Shown in pieces: positions 12,051 through 23,668 of a DNA stretch of 64,000 nt. Source of the stretch: Penicillus capitatus (Eukaryota; Chlorophyta); NCBI GenBank assembly GCA_965649825.1, contig OZ287703.1, forward strand, positions 620,001-684,000. The letters are read 5' to 3'. The number at the start of each line of letters is the position of its first letter. Within the stretch, counting starts at the first letter, position 1. Position numbers and translations under genes: made by a program. Under the pieces are notes generated by a model. It did not search any database. It saw nothing but the letters and a program-made list of their open reading frames with translations, and was not told where the DNA came from.

Positions 12051-12222
12051 TTGAAGGCAGCTAGCTATTTTATCGCGAAACACCAAACGTCTTTTCAAGG
12101 ATGAAATTCAAGCCGGCGTTTGACATGCGATCCGATGTAGGGCGGCAGTTCCGTAAAGAGGGGGAGCACAGATATATCTATTTTTAACTGCCTTTCTTTC
12201 AGCGTGTCCACATGTCCTCCCA

Positions 12223-15200
12223 TTAGAACATAGACATCCCGGGAATGCTTCGAATTTTGGCCTGGGCCTCTCGTCTCGTCCTGGCGACCTCTTCCGCAAA
12301 AAGCTCCGCATTATCCTGCGTCTCAAACTGCTTTGTCTGAACGAGGAAATCTCTTAAGTGGTGTTTGAAGGTTTGAAACTCACGAATGTCAAACATTCCA
12401 GTAATGCACACCTGCACAAAGGCGTGTCATGGAATAGGAGGAGGAGAGGCAGAATATCGAACGTGAATTTGCTGAGGCATCATGTTGGGAAACGACTCCT
12501 GCAGGAAACCGTAGACGAACTCGGCCACATAGGCAGCATTGCTTGGATAGGCATTGACTCCTTTGGCTTGGGTGTCCCAAATTGGCGCGGACAGCGTCGT
12601 GTGGTCTTGGATGGACATGAATAACAGGTGCAGGATTTTGCACTGATGTTTGAATCCGGGTTTGTGAAACGTATCTGCACACGACCATGGTGGTGGAGAC
12701 ATGTGCACCTACCTGGCCGAGAATGGGTTTACCTGTCATGACCGTGAAGATCTCTCTCATGATTTTGATGTAGTACTCTTGATAGAATTGCAGAAGCATG
12801 GAGGAACGGGTAAAGTGAGAGATCAAGTCTTCCAGAAGGAGCAATCCTGTCTCCGCTACGTTCCGCATCGTATGCCGAAATGCCCATACGACTGAATCCA
12901 TCACCAGTGTCAGCTGCTCCTTCGTCATCGCAAAGAGCATGGGATGACAGTACTTGGCAATGGACTGCAGCAGCGAAAAGAACTTGACACGATGTTCTGG
13001 GTAGTCTTCGAAATTCTGTGTGATCATATTGAGCGTGCATTCGAAGACGGCCTCAAAGACACGGGGGACTTCGGCTTCGATCATCATGCCAAATTTTTGA
13101 ATGACGGTCGAGAAGAGGCTGAGAACCTCGGCGTCGCGTGCGTCAGGGACATTGCGTTGATAGTCTCCCAGGATGGGATCCATCATTTGCGGCACCAGTT
13201 CCTTGACTGCCTCATTCGGGAAAGCCAGTCCACCGACAAACGTCTCCAGCAATTGCAGCACAGCACGTTTGACAGAACGCATGGCTTTCACTGGACTGGT
13301 CCGTGCGGCATTCACTTCGCCAGACTGTACAGCGGTGGACACCAGTTCACTGTATTGCTTGTAGATGAGGAGGAAAGGCATAAAGAAGAGTCGCATCTGA
13401 GGCATAAAATCCATACCCAGGCTCTTGCAGACAGCGGTATTCGCCTGAAGACAATGGTGAATACGTCGTACGGTGTCCACGCCGGTGAGCGATGCCGTAT
13501 TGGACGAGGCAGCGTTGACGATCGAATGACAGATGGCGTTTGGCGGGGCCATGAGCATTTCTAAAAAGTTTTCTTTCTCAGCTTGCGAGTGCTCTGCGCT
13601 GATCATCAATCCCACAGACTCGTAGAAAGAGCTGACCTGAGTAGGGGACAGATCCTGAATGATATCTTCCAGCCTGTGCAGCAACTCAACAATGAATTTT
13701 TGCGTCTCATCGTTCTGCCGTATCACAAACTGCGCTTTGCATTTGGTGCAGATCTTGAGAAACGTATCACAGGCCATGTCCTGAACACCGGGATGCATTT
13801 CGTGCATAAACTCGAAGAGCTTATTCACAACGGTCTTCAAAAACTTCCAGTGAGCCCTCAGAAAACGCGGATACTGACCCACGACCCACATGATATTCGA
13901 AGCGATGATGGCTTTGTTGTCTTTGCCCTTGGTACGTTCGCAAAGACTCAGCAAATCGCGAATGACGCCCACCAAAAACCGGCTCTCCTGTTCTTCGTCC
14001 ATTGTCCCGCTGATGGATCCCATCGCCCAACAAAGCGTATTCAATGGTCCCCACGAGAACCGCACCATCGTCTGCGATGCGTCCATCTCTGTGCGCAGCT
14101 TCGTGCACATCTGGTTTTCGGTGTCTGCCTGATCGAGGTTGCTCAAGTAAACGAGCGTTTCACGCATCGTCTTGTATTGCTGCAACGTATCGCTGTCCTT
14201 TAACGTCTCGCGAACGGCGTTTCCGTTCTCGTCTTCCACGATGATCACTTCCTCTGGCTTGGCCATTCGGACGATCATGATGCCTCGAACTTGGGAAAGG
14301 ATATCCTTGAACACCTGGTTCTTGCTGACGCCTCCTTGATGATGATTGTGTTCGATATCGTGATTGAACACATCCACCACAAAGTAATTCCAAAACTCCA
14401 AGCATGTCTTGAAGACCTCCATGTCATCGTGGTGCGAGATATGCACCAGATACTGCAGTCCTCCAACGAGATACTCCAGGTTTGCGCTGTCTGCCTCGAA
14501 AAGCGTGTAATGTGTTCTGAGAAAGGTGGCAAAGAACTCTGCGAGGTTGAGGATGAATTCCTGGAGGTCATCGGATTCTTGATCGAGAAACTGATGAAGC
14601 GGATGCTTGAAACTCCAGAGTCTTTGCAGACGTTCGAGGAAGACGCGATAGAAGGTCACAAACTGTTCTGTGAAATCTTCCACCTGCAATCCGCCGATCT
14701 GCATAACATCGCACTCTTCCCACACATCTTTGATGCCAAACAGTATCAGACACACCTCAGTTAGGCACTTTAGCGCGACGTTACGGAAAGGCTCCTGGGG
14801 AAAGAGGTTGAGCAGACAGTCGACCAGATTCCCTTGAAAAATGAAGGCGATCGGTACCCAAGAGAGAAACACATGCAGCGTCTCCAAAGTGGCCTACAGA
14901 TTTGAGTGAGAATGAGGATGAGCAAAAGAGTGAGATGACGTGGATAAGACGTGGATTGGTGGAATTGTTCAGCACGAAGGAACAGAGCTGTTGGATGGAT
15001 GCAAATTCATCCTTGAGCGACGTCTTGAGTTCCCGTGTCTTTGCACCCGTCAGATTTCCCCGTGAGAAATCAAAGACCTATCATCTCACATTCTCACCCT
15101 TTCTCTCACACACTCTCAATCCACCTCTTCTGAGAGCAACTTGAAAATTTCCATGGAGTTCTCACACAGCGTCTCTGAACTCTTTGAAGCTTCAACCATT

Positions 15201-15763
15201 TCGGACACGAATGTCGTCCATTTGTGTGGCCATGTGTGCTTCAGAATACCGACCAGCACAATATTGAGCTTCGACATGAATATGCGTTGCTCATGATAGA
15301 TGCGTGGATTCGTCGCGATGCTGACAATGAGATTCGATATGTAATTCTTCAGTCCCTCTTGCTGTTCTTCGGGCAATGCTCCCCAGCGATAATTCACGAG
15401 TCCTTCCAGAACCTGCAAAAGAGTGAGGACGATACAGGAGAGGAGAATGGTGACAAACCTGAAGGGCAAAGTATTTCGTGTTGAGGTTGTTGGAACGCTC
15501 AATGATGGTATTGACCTGACGCCACGTATCGGGATGCTCCTTGAGCTTGCGCAAGATTTGATCTGCCGCCGCTCTCTGCAAAAAGACCCAAGGTGTCGTC
15601 GATCTCGCCGAACGCACCAACGCTGCGAACGGCTCGCAGAGAGACGCCGTGAATGCCTTACCTCTTGTTCGTTGTTTGTCGCCCCGAAGAAGGCGTCTAT
15701 CGTAGCGTCGAGTATGACAACGTCGATAGGTTTACTGAAGTCCAACAGCTCCTGAGCACTCAT
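12223..15763 (-). CDS. XPO1: exportin-1 / CRM1 nuclear export receptor
   Basis: Eight exons encode 1049 aa (human CRM1 1071). Recognisable blocks in order: LLDFSKPIDVVILDATIDAF at the start, EQRIFMSKLNIVLVGILKH, LKLLSEEVFDFS-like junction, KCLTEIGG, VSRMAKPEEV-like, NTLCWAMGSISG, NKAIIASNIMWVVGQYPRFL, DYQRNVPDARD, FECTLNMI and HHLRDFLVQTKQF near the end. CRM1 binds leucine-rich export signals with RanGTP and moves cargo through nuclear pores. Introns: 15576-15661, 15413-15458, 15078-15124, 14894-14939, 14699-14755, 12675-12732, 12412-12462. The intron at 14699-14755 is 57 nt without an in-frame stop, so an ORF-only call would insert 19 foreign residues; removing it restores the family sequence. 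Confidence 0.95.
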
Positions 15764-16212
15764 TTCTGTGCCTCACTCCAGCGACAATCAGGGACCAGAG
15801 CCGCCAAACGTCGTGCCGAATTGTAAGGGAGATGGCAGCACGGATAAAAATGCGTCGTTCGTCGACTCAAAAAGCGCGAAACGTAGCGATTAAGGCAGAC
15901 ATGCCGTAACGTCACATCTCAAGGAAGGACGTGACCGAAAGAGTACACGCGGGGCATGGCGTCAAGCTCCTCACGGTAACGTATCGCAGCGCAGAGAGAG
16001 GAGTCGATGGCCATGGCACAGGCAAAATGATTGGGAAGACAAAAGGATATGCACGAGGGTGATAGAGAAGCTCGGGACGATGGGTATCCCTGTAACACAA
16101 GAGATCGTCGAAAAACACTTGACCCGACACAAAAGTAAACGCAGCGTACAGAACCACTGCTGGATGGCATCAAGAATGTCTGCATCGGACAGAGAGTATC
16201 CAAGAAGAGATC
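15764..16212. other. divergent intergenic region
   Basis: About 450 bp between the CRM1 start (minus) and the start of an unknown plus-strand gene. No coding frame here has family resemblance. It presumably holds two promoters; I see no recognisable TATA box or repeat. Confidence 0.5.
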
Positions 16213-17652
16213 ATGACGGAGCCTGAGGATTGCCCAGTTGAGAAGCATGCCGTCGAACGTCTCACTGCCTACGTGGCAGAGACACTGGCCTCAGCAGGGG
16301 ATCTCTCGGGCGAACCTTACATGGCAACGACATCGCATACCCTGTCGAAGACGGCATACTATGATGCAGAACTGTTAGCCCTGGTAGCGTCACGGATGAC
16401 CATGGTGTGCGATATCTCTGTATGATGCGTGGTGATGCAGGTGGAGGACATTCGACTCAACTGCTTGACAGAACACGGTTTTGATGAAGATGTGGATCGT
16501 GAGATTGAGAGGAGAGTGGAACTGGCGCGTGCGGTGTGGGATGCACGAAAGCCCAGTTTGGAGAAGAGACAGGATGTCCTTCCTGAGTTTGCAGACTGGA
16601 TTCCCAGAACGCGCGAGAGCGTTATCACTATTTTGGTAGAAGAAAAAGAGTGAGATCCTTGAGATGTGTGATCGATCCAGGGGTTGGACAATTGGCAAGA
16701 GCGTTGGGATTGTGTTCAGACGTTAAGGAGAGAACGGTCAAATCTAGAGACAACACTCGGCGATGCAGAGTTCGCACATAAAGTGGACCAAGATCTGAAG
16801 GTTCGAAGCAATACCCGTCACATCAAATGTCACATCACATCGCGTTCTGCATGTAGAGTAAAGAAGACCGATTTGAGAAAACTTCCCTGAGAAACGGTCG
16901 GTATACCAAGCTCCATTATTGATGCATGATCGGGAGAGATTTCTTTTCTAGGAAAACCGATTCGAAAGAAGAGAAAAGTGGAGGCCACAGTGAACAGGCA
17001 TCCGACAGCCGGTCCATCTCGATCACTTCCAGATCCTTTCCCATCCAACGAGTGGATTCGTGGACCCAATCGTCTGGAACGTAAGCCGCCTGTCCTATCC
17101 CGACACGACGAAGAAAAAAGTGGAAGAACCCTTCGTCTTGTACCATCCTCTGTCCCATCGCCATCTATGTTGATGGACCTCTCAGGTGCTGCAAGTTCTG
17201 TTGGAGGCGAAAACGAAAGAGACATTGCAGGAGGCATTTGGTTCGAGCGTATGCTGTCTTCTCAATCGACCAAGAACCCAACGAGGCCTGTGGTGCAGGA
17301 TTCTGAAGCGACAGTGGATGATGAAGGTCCGTCTCAACCGCCGCCGCCACCGCCGCCACCGGCCAAAGAAGAATGCTCAGGCTATCTCAATGCAAAGGTG
17401 GCAATGTTCTTTTCTGTGGCCTTTTGATGAAATATGTGTGTGAAGTTGTAGGAGACCGTTACGTGTTCGGGTCCCTGTCCTAATGAGATATTCCCGTCTT
17501 GTGAGTTACCGCTTCCTTTGATGATGCCTGAGGTGTCCTATCCTCCTCGTCATGACATGACCATAGATGCCGATATGTACAGTGCCGCACGTCTTGTGTA
17601 CGAATGGACGCTCAAAGTGCCAGATTCCGAGAGCAATGTGAGGCTTGAGTAA
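16213..17652 (+). CDS. conserved-looking protein of unknown function, helical with low-complexity middle
   Basis: Six exons joined by consistent GT-AG introns (16384-16440, 16636-16680, 16801-16856, 16897-16951, 17398-17451) give 390 aa with an unbroken frame. The first half is acidic and helical (EDIRLNCLTEHGFDED, RRVELARAVWDARK). A junction-derived basic cluster, NGKPIRKKRKVE, resembles a nuclear localisation signal. The middle is Ser/Pro-rich and ends in a run of eight prolines; the C-terminus (MTIDADMYSAARLVYEWTLK) looks folded. I do not recognise the family. The splice structure and clean frame support a real gene; a nuclear location is only inferred from the basic cluster. Confidence 0.7.
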
Positions 17653-17705
17653 AGATCTGATCCTTGTAATGGACAGATATCGTTAAATAAGAGCACTTCA
17701 GAAAT

Positions 17706-18251
<546 letters not shown>

Positions 18252-18369
18252 GATCAAGTGAACGCTCGGCTCGAGTGCGCGTCTTCCCTTGGCGGCGAAT
18301 CACGTAACGAACGAAAATTTTGGCGTTTAATCGCTATGAAGACTCTGAATGCATCAAGTGCTTGCTACG

Positions 18370-20161
18370 ATGTCGACATTAGCCGATTCGTTTTTGGCCG
18401 ATCTCGACGATTTGGCCGACGAAGAGGACTCGGCCGAGGAATTCGTTGATAAAGATGGCGACATCGAAGTTTGGTCTCTCCGTTTTGCGTGAGACGCAGC
18501 GAGGTGTCTGCTTAGATGGATGGGTCGGAGGTGGTGGTGAAGGAACGTGTGGCCCATGCAAAGCTGACCAAGACAGAACGTTACCGGCATATCATAGAGG
18601 TGTGACTTCTCACTCTTTTATCTCTGTTTCGTCGATGGGGCGGCGTTTCTGAAATCGTAGACCTGTTGTTGCATGATAGAACGTGCGTGAAGCGTTGCAA
18701 CAGGCGAGCCAGACAAAGGCTCCGAAAGTGGCCAGCTCCAAAGATGACCCAACACATCTGTCCGTGCTTCGTGTCCCTTGTACGATGTGTGATAAAAGTG
18801 TGAGATACCTAGTTTGCTCGTTGAGTGCAATCAACTGGTAGTGGATATCGATAACGAAGTGGCTGTGGTGCACAACATCATCCGCGATGGATACCGTTCC
18901 AAGTTTCCTGAACTGGAGTCATTGGTGTGATAACCAAAGAGTGAACAAAGAGTGCGATGGCGTGGTGTAGGTCCAACATCCCATTGACTATGCTCGTGTG
19001 GTCAAGCAAATTGGCAACGAAATGGATTTGACACATGTGGATCTGGAAGGCCTTCTGCCGTCGGCAACGATCATGGTGGTCACCGTGACCGCCACGACGA
19101 CCAGCGGCAAAAAACTGACAGAAGAGGCATATGAAAAGACAATGGAAGCGTGCGAGAGCGCCTTGCAGTTGGACCAAGACAAACGCATGGTCCTGCAGTT
19201 CATCGAGAGTCACATGCACAAGATCGCACCGAATCTGTCAGAGCTTCTGGGAACAGAGATCACAGCAAAGCTCATTGGATTGGCAGGTCTGTTGAACATC
19301 CAGCAAAGTGGATCTGCCTCTTTGTGAAGGAAGAGGGAATGTGTAGGTGGTCTGGAGGCTTTTGTGCAGATTCCTTCGTGTAATGTGAGGGTGTTGGGTG
19401 CCAAGAAAAAACTGTTGACGGGGTACTCGACTTCCAATGCCACGATTCAGCCGCATCAAGGTGAGTATCTGCTCCGTATGTAAATCCTGTCATCGGACTG
19501 TCGTGGGTTTGGAGGTTTCATCATGAACTGTCACATCATTCAATCCACACCACAGCATCTGAGACAAAAAGCTGGCAAGATTGTCGCAGGAAAGGCGGCT
19601 CTGTTGGCCCGTGTGGACGCGGCGCGATCGAGTCCCAACGGCGAAGTGGGTCGGACAATGTGCGAGAGCATTGTGGCAAAGATCGAGAAACTCCAGGAAC
19701 CGCCTCCTGCTAAGCAGCCCAAACCGCTGCCGGTGCCTGATGGGGTACAGAAGAAGCGCAGAGGCGGTCGTCGATTGCGAGCGATGAAGGAGCGCTATCA
19801 GCTGACAGATGTCAGGGCAGCTACCAATCGAATCCGTTTTAATCAACCCGAGGAGGAATTCATCGATGGAGATGAAGTGATTGGACTGGGCGTTTTGGGA
19901 AAGGAGGGATCCGGTCGACTGAAGATGGTCTCCAAGCAACAGAAGATGAAGCTCTCGGCCAAGACAGCCAAAAAATACAAACGCTATACATCCAGCAGTG
20001 GAGCCACGGGCGGCATCTCATCTTCCCTCGTCTTCACCCCGGTTCAGGGAATGGAGTTCGTCAATCCTGAAGAGAAGACAGAAGGCGATGCTAAGGAAGG
20101 CACGGAATCGTATTTCTCACAGTTTGGTGGATTTCGATCCATTTCCAAAACGCCGAGATGA
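18370..20161 (+). CDS. PRPF31: U4/U6 snRNP protein PRP31
   Basis: Seven exons encode 483 aa (human 499). The start [15 protein letters not shown] matches the family N-terminus. The Nop domain is complete: [54 protein letters not shown] and GLAGGLEAF, followed by [14 protein letters not shown]. The PRP31 C-terminal domain has [32 protein letters not shown] and [17 protein letters not shown]. Introns: 18469-18515, 18600-18679, 18760-18812, 18925-18970, 19287-19346, 19461-19514. The protein holds the 15.5K/U4 snRNA particle in the tri-snRNP, fitting a genome with very many introns. The donor for the 18760 intron is weak (GTCCGT) but keeps the frame. Confidence 0.94.
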
Positions 20162-20583
20162 AGGACGAGAATCGAATCTGATGTGACAGCTGATATGACG
20201 CGCGCGCGTCGCCGAATGTCGTCGTCGATCAAAGGCATACCGATCGCAACGGGAAGCCACGCAACTACCCCCATCCAGGCAATGCGGTCATGTCTTTTCG
20301 CTCTACGCTGTCCAGACGTCACATCCATTACCTCCGGCCCACCGTCGAACGGTTTGTCCTGGAATTGCACGGATAACGTGCTGCGTCGCTACTGTTACAA
20401 TCCTACTACGCTTGTGTGCCTTTGTGGTGTCAACGGAGTAAGTGGCAGAAGGCATTTCCACTCAATCGCGCTTTCTAACAACATCGCACTGCTCGTTTTT
20501 CTTCGTCCTTCTTCCGTAACCTGCTTCCATTGGACTGCCTTTGAGGCCCCGAATACTGACGTGTGACTAGGCAAACAGAAGAT
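20162..20583. other. intergenic, one short open frame
   Basis: About 420 bp. One plus-strand frame (about 20206-20370) reads through NGKPRNYPHPGNAVMSFRS and stops after VLELHG. It looks protein-like but has no recognised family, and I could not attach it to the next gene. Otherwise nothing is seen. Confidence 0.3.
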
Positions 20584-22155
20584 ATGGCGTCCACGCTGGA
20601 AACATATGCCTCGTTGACCTTAGCGGAAATTCCCCCCGTCCCAACGACGCCGGTGGAACCTCGCGTCATGGCGTTCAGTGATGGCGACAGCGTTGCTGGA
20701 AACGACGCCCTCGCCGATGCGTACGCGTTAAAAGAAGAAGAAGAAGACGACATTGGCTTTGTGGATTTGTCAACGGATATGGTTCCGACGTTTTTTGAAT
20801 CAGGTCAGTTGATGTGGGAGATCTCGGCACAGACTGAGACCGACCATGAACAACCAACACTGATGCGTCCCGAAATCGTCCTCACAGACAGTTCCTTCTC
20901 ATTGAGTGGACTCCAAGAAGATCATCGTCATGATAAAGAGGGCAACAATACGGCACGGGAGAGGAGATCATTGGTCAACAGCCATCAGCAGCCTGATGAT
21001 GTCGACAGTATTGATGCGAAGACTGCCGTACTATCCGGACAGCACTGTTTTGAGCTGCTGACAGATGAGAACGATCCACTGTGCAGCTCAACCGCTCAGC
21101 AGCGTGCATCTGTCGAGTGTCTAGCAACGGAGGCGACAACAGATGACGCCTCGAGGCCGTTGTTGGATGGCATACGCTCAGCAAGCGATGTTGCCGCCAG
21201 CCATGCTGCTGTGCATCCTCTTGAAGCTGCAGCTGCAGATTGTCTGATGCATCAGCAACATCATTGTCTGGTCGATGAGAACGGCAGCGATCGAAAGACA
21301 AGCGATTGCACTGAAGACTGTTCACCTCATTCTCTTCAGAAAGATTCACAAAAACAACAACAGCATCATCATCAAGAGCAAGAACAGCAACAACAAGATC
21401 TCCGCGATCGTGAAGAATCATATGTTGGGCAGTCGGGCGACGAGGAGCGGAGAAATAAGGAGAGCTTCAAGAAACTGGGTATTGGTCATTTGCGACAGAC
21501 ATCCAATGACGCCGTGTTGATGGATACATTGCCATCGTTCAAAGCACCAGTGTCTCCGAATTTGTGCACGGGAAAAGAAGCATTCGACATTGCGGACAGC
21601 GCATCGGAGATCTTCCGGACACAGGATCCCAGGTTTGTTATTGGAAACGTCTACGACGTGTCGGCCGCGAAAGAAAGTGAACGGATGAAGCCTCCAAAAC
21701 TAACAGCACTGAGCCTCCAGCCACGAATTGAAAAGCAGGATTCTGCCTTGCACTGTCATCCAGATCGACACACTTTTTCGCCGGAGCCATCCCCCCGTGT
21801 CCATGCCCCTGGATGTTCCTTGAAGGACGTTCTCTCCAGTGCCATGTCCAAAATCAATGATGTCGTGTACAGTTGTACGCACACAAAGCAGAGAAGAAGG
21901 GAAAGAGAGATTCTAAAGAAACTTCAAGCCAGAAGCCGTGGCAATCTCACACCGAATGCATCTGCCTATGGCGGAGCGTACCGACGCAGGAATACTCTCA
22001 TTCGTCAGAAGATGGAGGGGATGATCGACAACGAAAGCAAAACAAGATCCAACAACATGTGCAGCAGCGGCAGCAGCAAGACACGTCGATCGTCCTCTCC
22101 CTGCAGTAGCAAGAAGAAAGTCCATGGAGAGCTCAAGTCACCCTCGAAGGCTTGA
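20584..22155 (+). CDS. low-complexity protein of unknown function
   Basis: A single open frame of 523 aa from the ATG at 20584. The N-terminal third is acidic (EEEEDDIGFVDL). The middle is Gln/His/Glu-rich with runs of CAA/CAT (about 21340-21420). The C-terminus turns basic and Ser-rich (KQRRREREILKKLQAR, SKTRRSSSPCSSKKK), suggesting a nucleic-acid-binding or disordered regulatory tail. The lack of introns sets it apart from most neighbours. I recognise no domain. A frame of this length with this composition is unlikely by chance, but the start is uncertain and short introns without stops could be hidden. Confidence 0.65.
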   Translation: MASTLETYASLTLAEIPPVPTTPVEPRVMAFSDGDSVAGNDALADAYALKEEEEDDIGFVDLSTDMVPTFFESGQLMWEISAQTETDHEQPTLMRPEIVLTDSSFSLSGLQEDHRHDKEGNNTARERRSLVNSHQQPDDVDSIDAKTAVLSGQHCFELLTDENDPLCSSTAQQRASVECLATEATTDDASRPLLDGIRSASDVAASHAAVHPLEAAAADCLMHQQHHCLVDENGSDRKTSDCTEDCSPHSLQKDSQKQQQHHHQEQEQQQQDLRDREESYVGQSGDEERRNKESFKKLGIGHLRQTSNDAVLMDTLPSFKAPVSPNLCTGKEAFDIADSASEIFRTQDPRFVIGNVYDVSAAKESERMKPPKLTALSLQPRIEKQDSALHCHPDRHTFSPEPSPRVHAPGCSLKDVLSSAMSKINDVVYSCTHTKQRRREREILKKLQARSRGNLTPNASAYGGAYRRRNTLIRQKMEGMIDNESKTRSNNMCSSGSSKTRRSSSPCSSKKKVHGELKSPSKA

Positions 22156-23668
22156 TCGAATGGTCAGAACGGAAGGAAGGTACTGCCGAGTAAAGAGCTG
22201 GCTGCTCCTGTAGAAAAGAAGAGTTTTGTGCTTAATGTTACCTTGAAAGGATGCAGCTTCCTGTACAGGTTTTTCATTAACAGAACTGCTTTTTTCTAGC
22301 TCTTTCCGCGGCATGGACCCTTGTTGAGATTTGTTTTCTTTGGAGATGCATCTCTGTATCGGTCCTGGGCTAGGTGTTGGGTTGATGATTGATTTTTCTG
22401 CTTTCTTAGAGCTTTCTATTCTCATCTGCGGCTCAAGGAAGTCAAATTGAAGGATATCTTATCTGGCATTCTTACAGGTGTCTTTGGAAGAGATTCTCCA
22501 AATAATGCACATGCACGCGTGATTGAAAGCGCAATCACCCGCTATTAAGGTTACTGCTAGTTCAAAGATTGATGTTTGTGCAATGGTGGCGGTGGTGAGG
22601 GAAATAAGAACTCTCATCTGTTGTTTGTTGTTGTTGTTAGTCTAATGTGGGCAAGCTTGTCGAGTGAATCCGTAACACATGCTTGAGTGTTGCATGCAAG
22701 CGTAATGACAAGACAGACTTGATGGCGATTTGTATCCACAGAAGCCGTAGGTGTCCATGGCCCGTCCATGTCCAATGCAAATGGTAGTAGATTCGTATAA
22801 AGCTCGTGTTTGGATCGCTGCCTATTTTTCCTGATTCCTTACGCACCGGCACTTTTCCTGTCATTTTTTTCTTCTTCTTTCCCACCCAGAGTAAGATTCT
22901 ATTTTTTGGTGAATGTAAATGCACGTCTCCAATAATTTTGATCGTAGAAATAGAGCGAGCATACATCCTCCCAGTGCGTCCTTCTCCTCTGGTTGATTAA
23001 GTTATGCCTCGATGAAGAAAAGAAGAAATTTGATCACTCATGAGCGACCGTCTCTTACTCATTTTTTTCTTCCCTTGTTTGTTGTACCCTCCGAATTGCA
23101 CTTCGTTAATGCGCGGTGGTGGCTAAGGGCATTTCGGTCGATTTTACGATGTATCGGTCTTCAAATTCCATTTTGTTAAGCAGGGTACTGAGATCACTGT
23201 TGGCGTCGTTGCCCGGCCACGCTAGCAACTGTTGAATGTGAAGACCATTGGGTGGATGCTCCGAAGAGCGATGGGACATTCTGGCGATGATGTTCCCGTT
23301 CTTTATTCACTGAAATTGTTTCTGACACACCTATGATGATAGATATCGCGTGGTAAAGTTGATCGTTTGCAGAACTTCCACTTGCCCCACTATAAACATG
23401 AAGAAGCACTTTGCAATTCTCATATTTTATTCCGAGCAATATCTAACCGCTTTACGGAAGTGTAAGGATTATATTGATATGAATCCACCCTCTCCCCTTC
23501 CCAAACTTACCTGCGAACGAACGCACCCCTATGATACCTCATTCCTCTTGTGCTTTGCAGGCAGAGAGACAACGACGCGAGACCTCAGCCTCGGGACAAT
23601 CACAGTAGAGAGAAAAAATTTCACCAATTGATCCATCGTTTGTTTATCTTAGGACAAGGGACATTTGA
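22156..23668. other. 1.5 kb convergent intergenic region
   Basis: The longest gap in the window, between the 3' ends of the low-complexity gene and ChlH. It is T-rich in places (runs near 22865). A 7-bp hairpin, GTGATTG-AAAGCG-CAATCAC, lies at about 22520-22540. No open frame is convincing on either strand, and no tRNA or repeat array is seen. It could hold long 3' UTRs or a non-coding RNA. Confidence 0.5.

Noticed and set aside
13821-14108. Several 80-200 aa plus-strand frames inside CRM1
   Set aside because: Antisense shadows of a 650-residue CRM1 exon with strong family identity.
22520-22540. Perfect 7-bp hairpin in the 1.5 kb gap as a terminator or RNA gene
   Set aside because: A single short stem is expected by chance and no flanking conserved sequence or tRNA/snoRNA box is seen.
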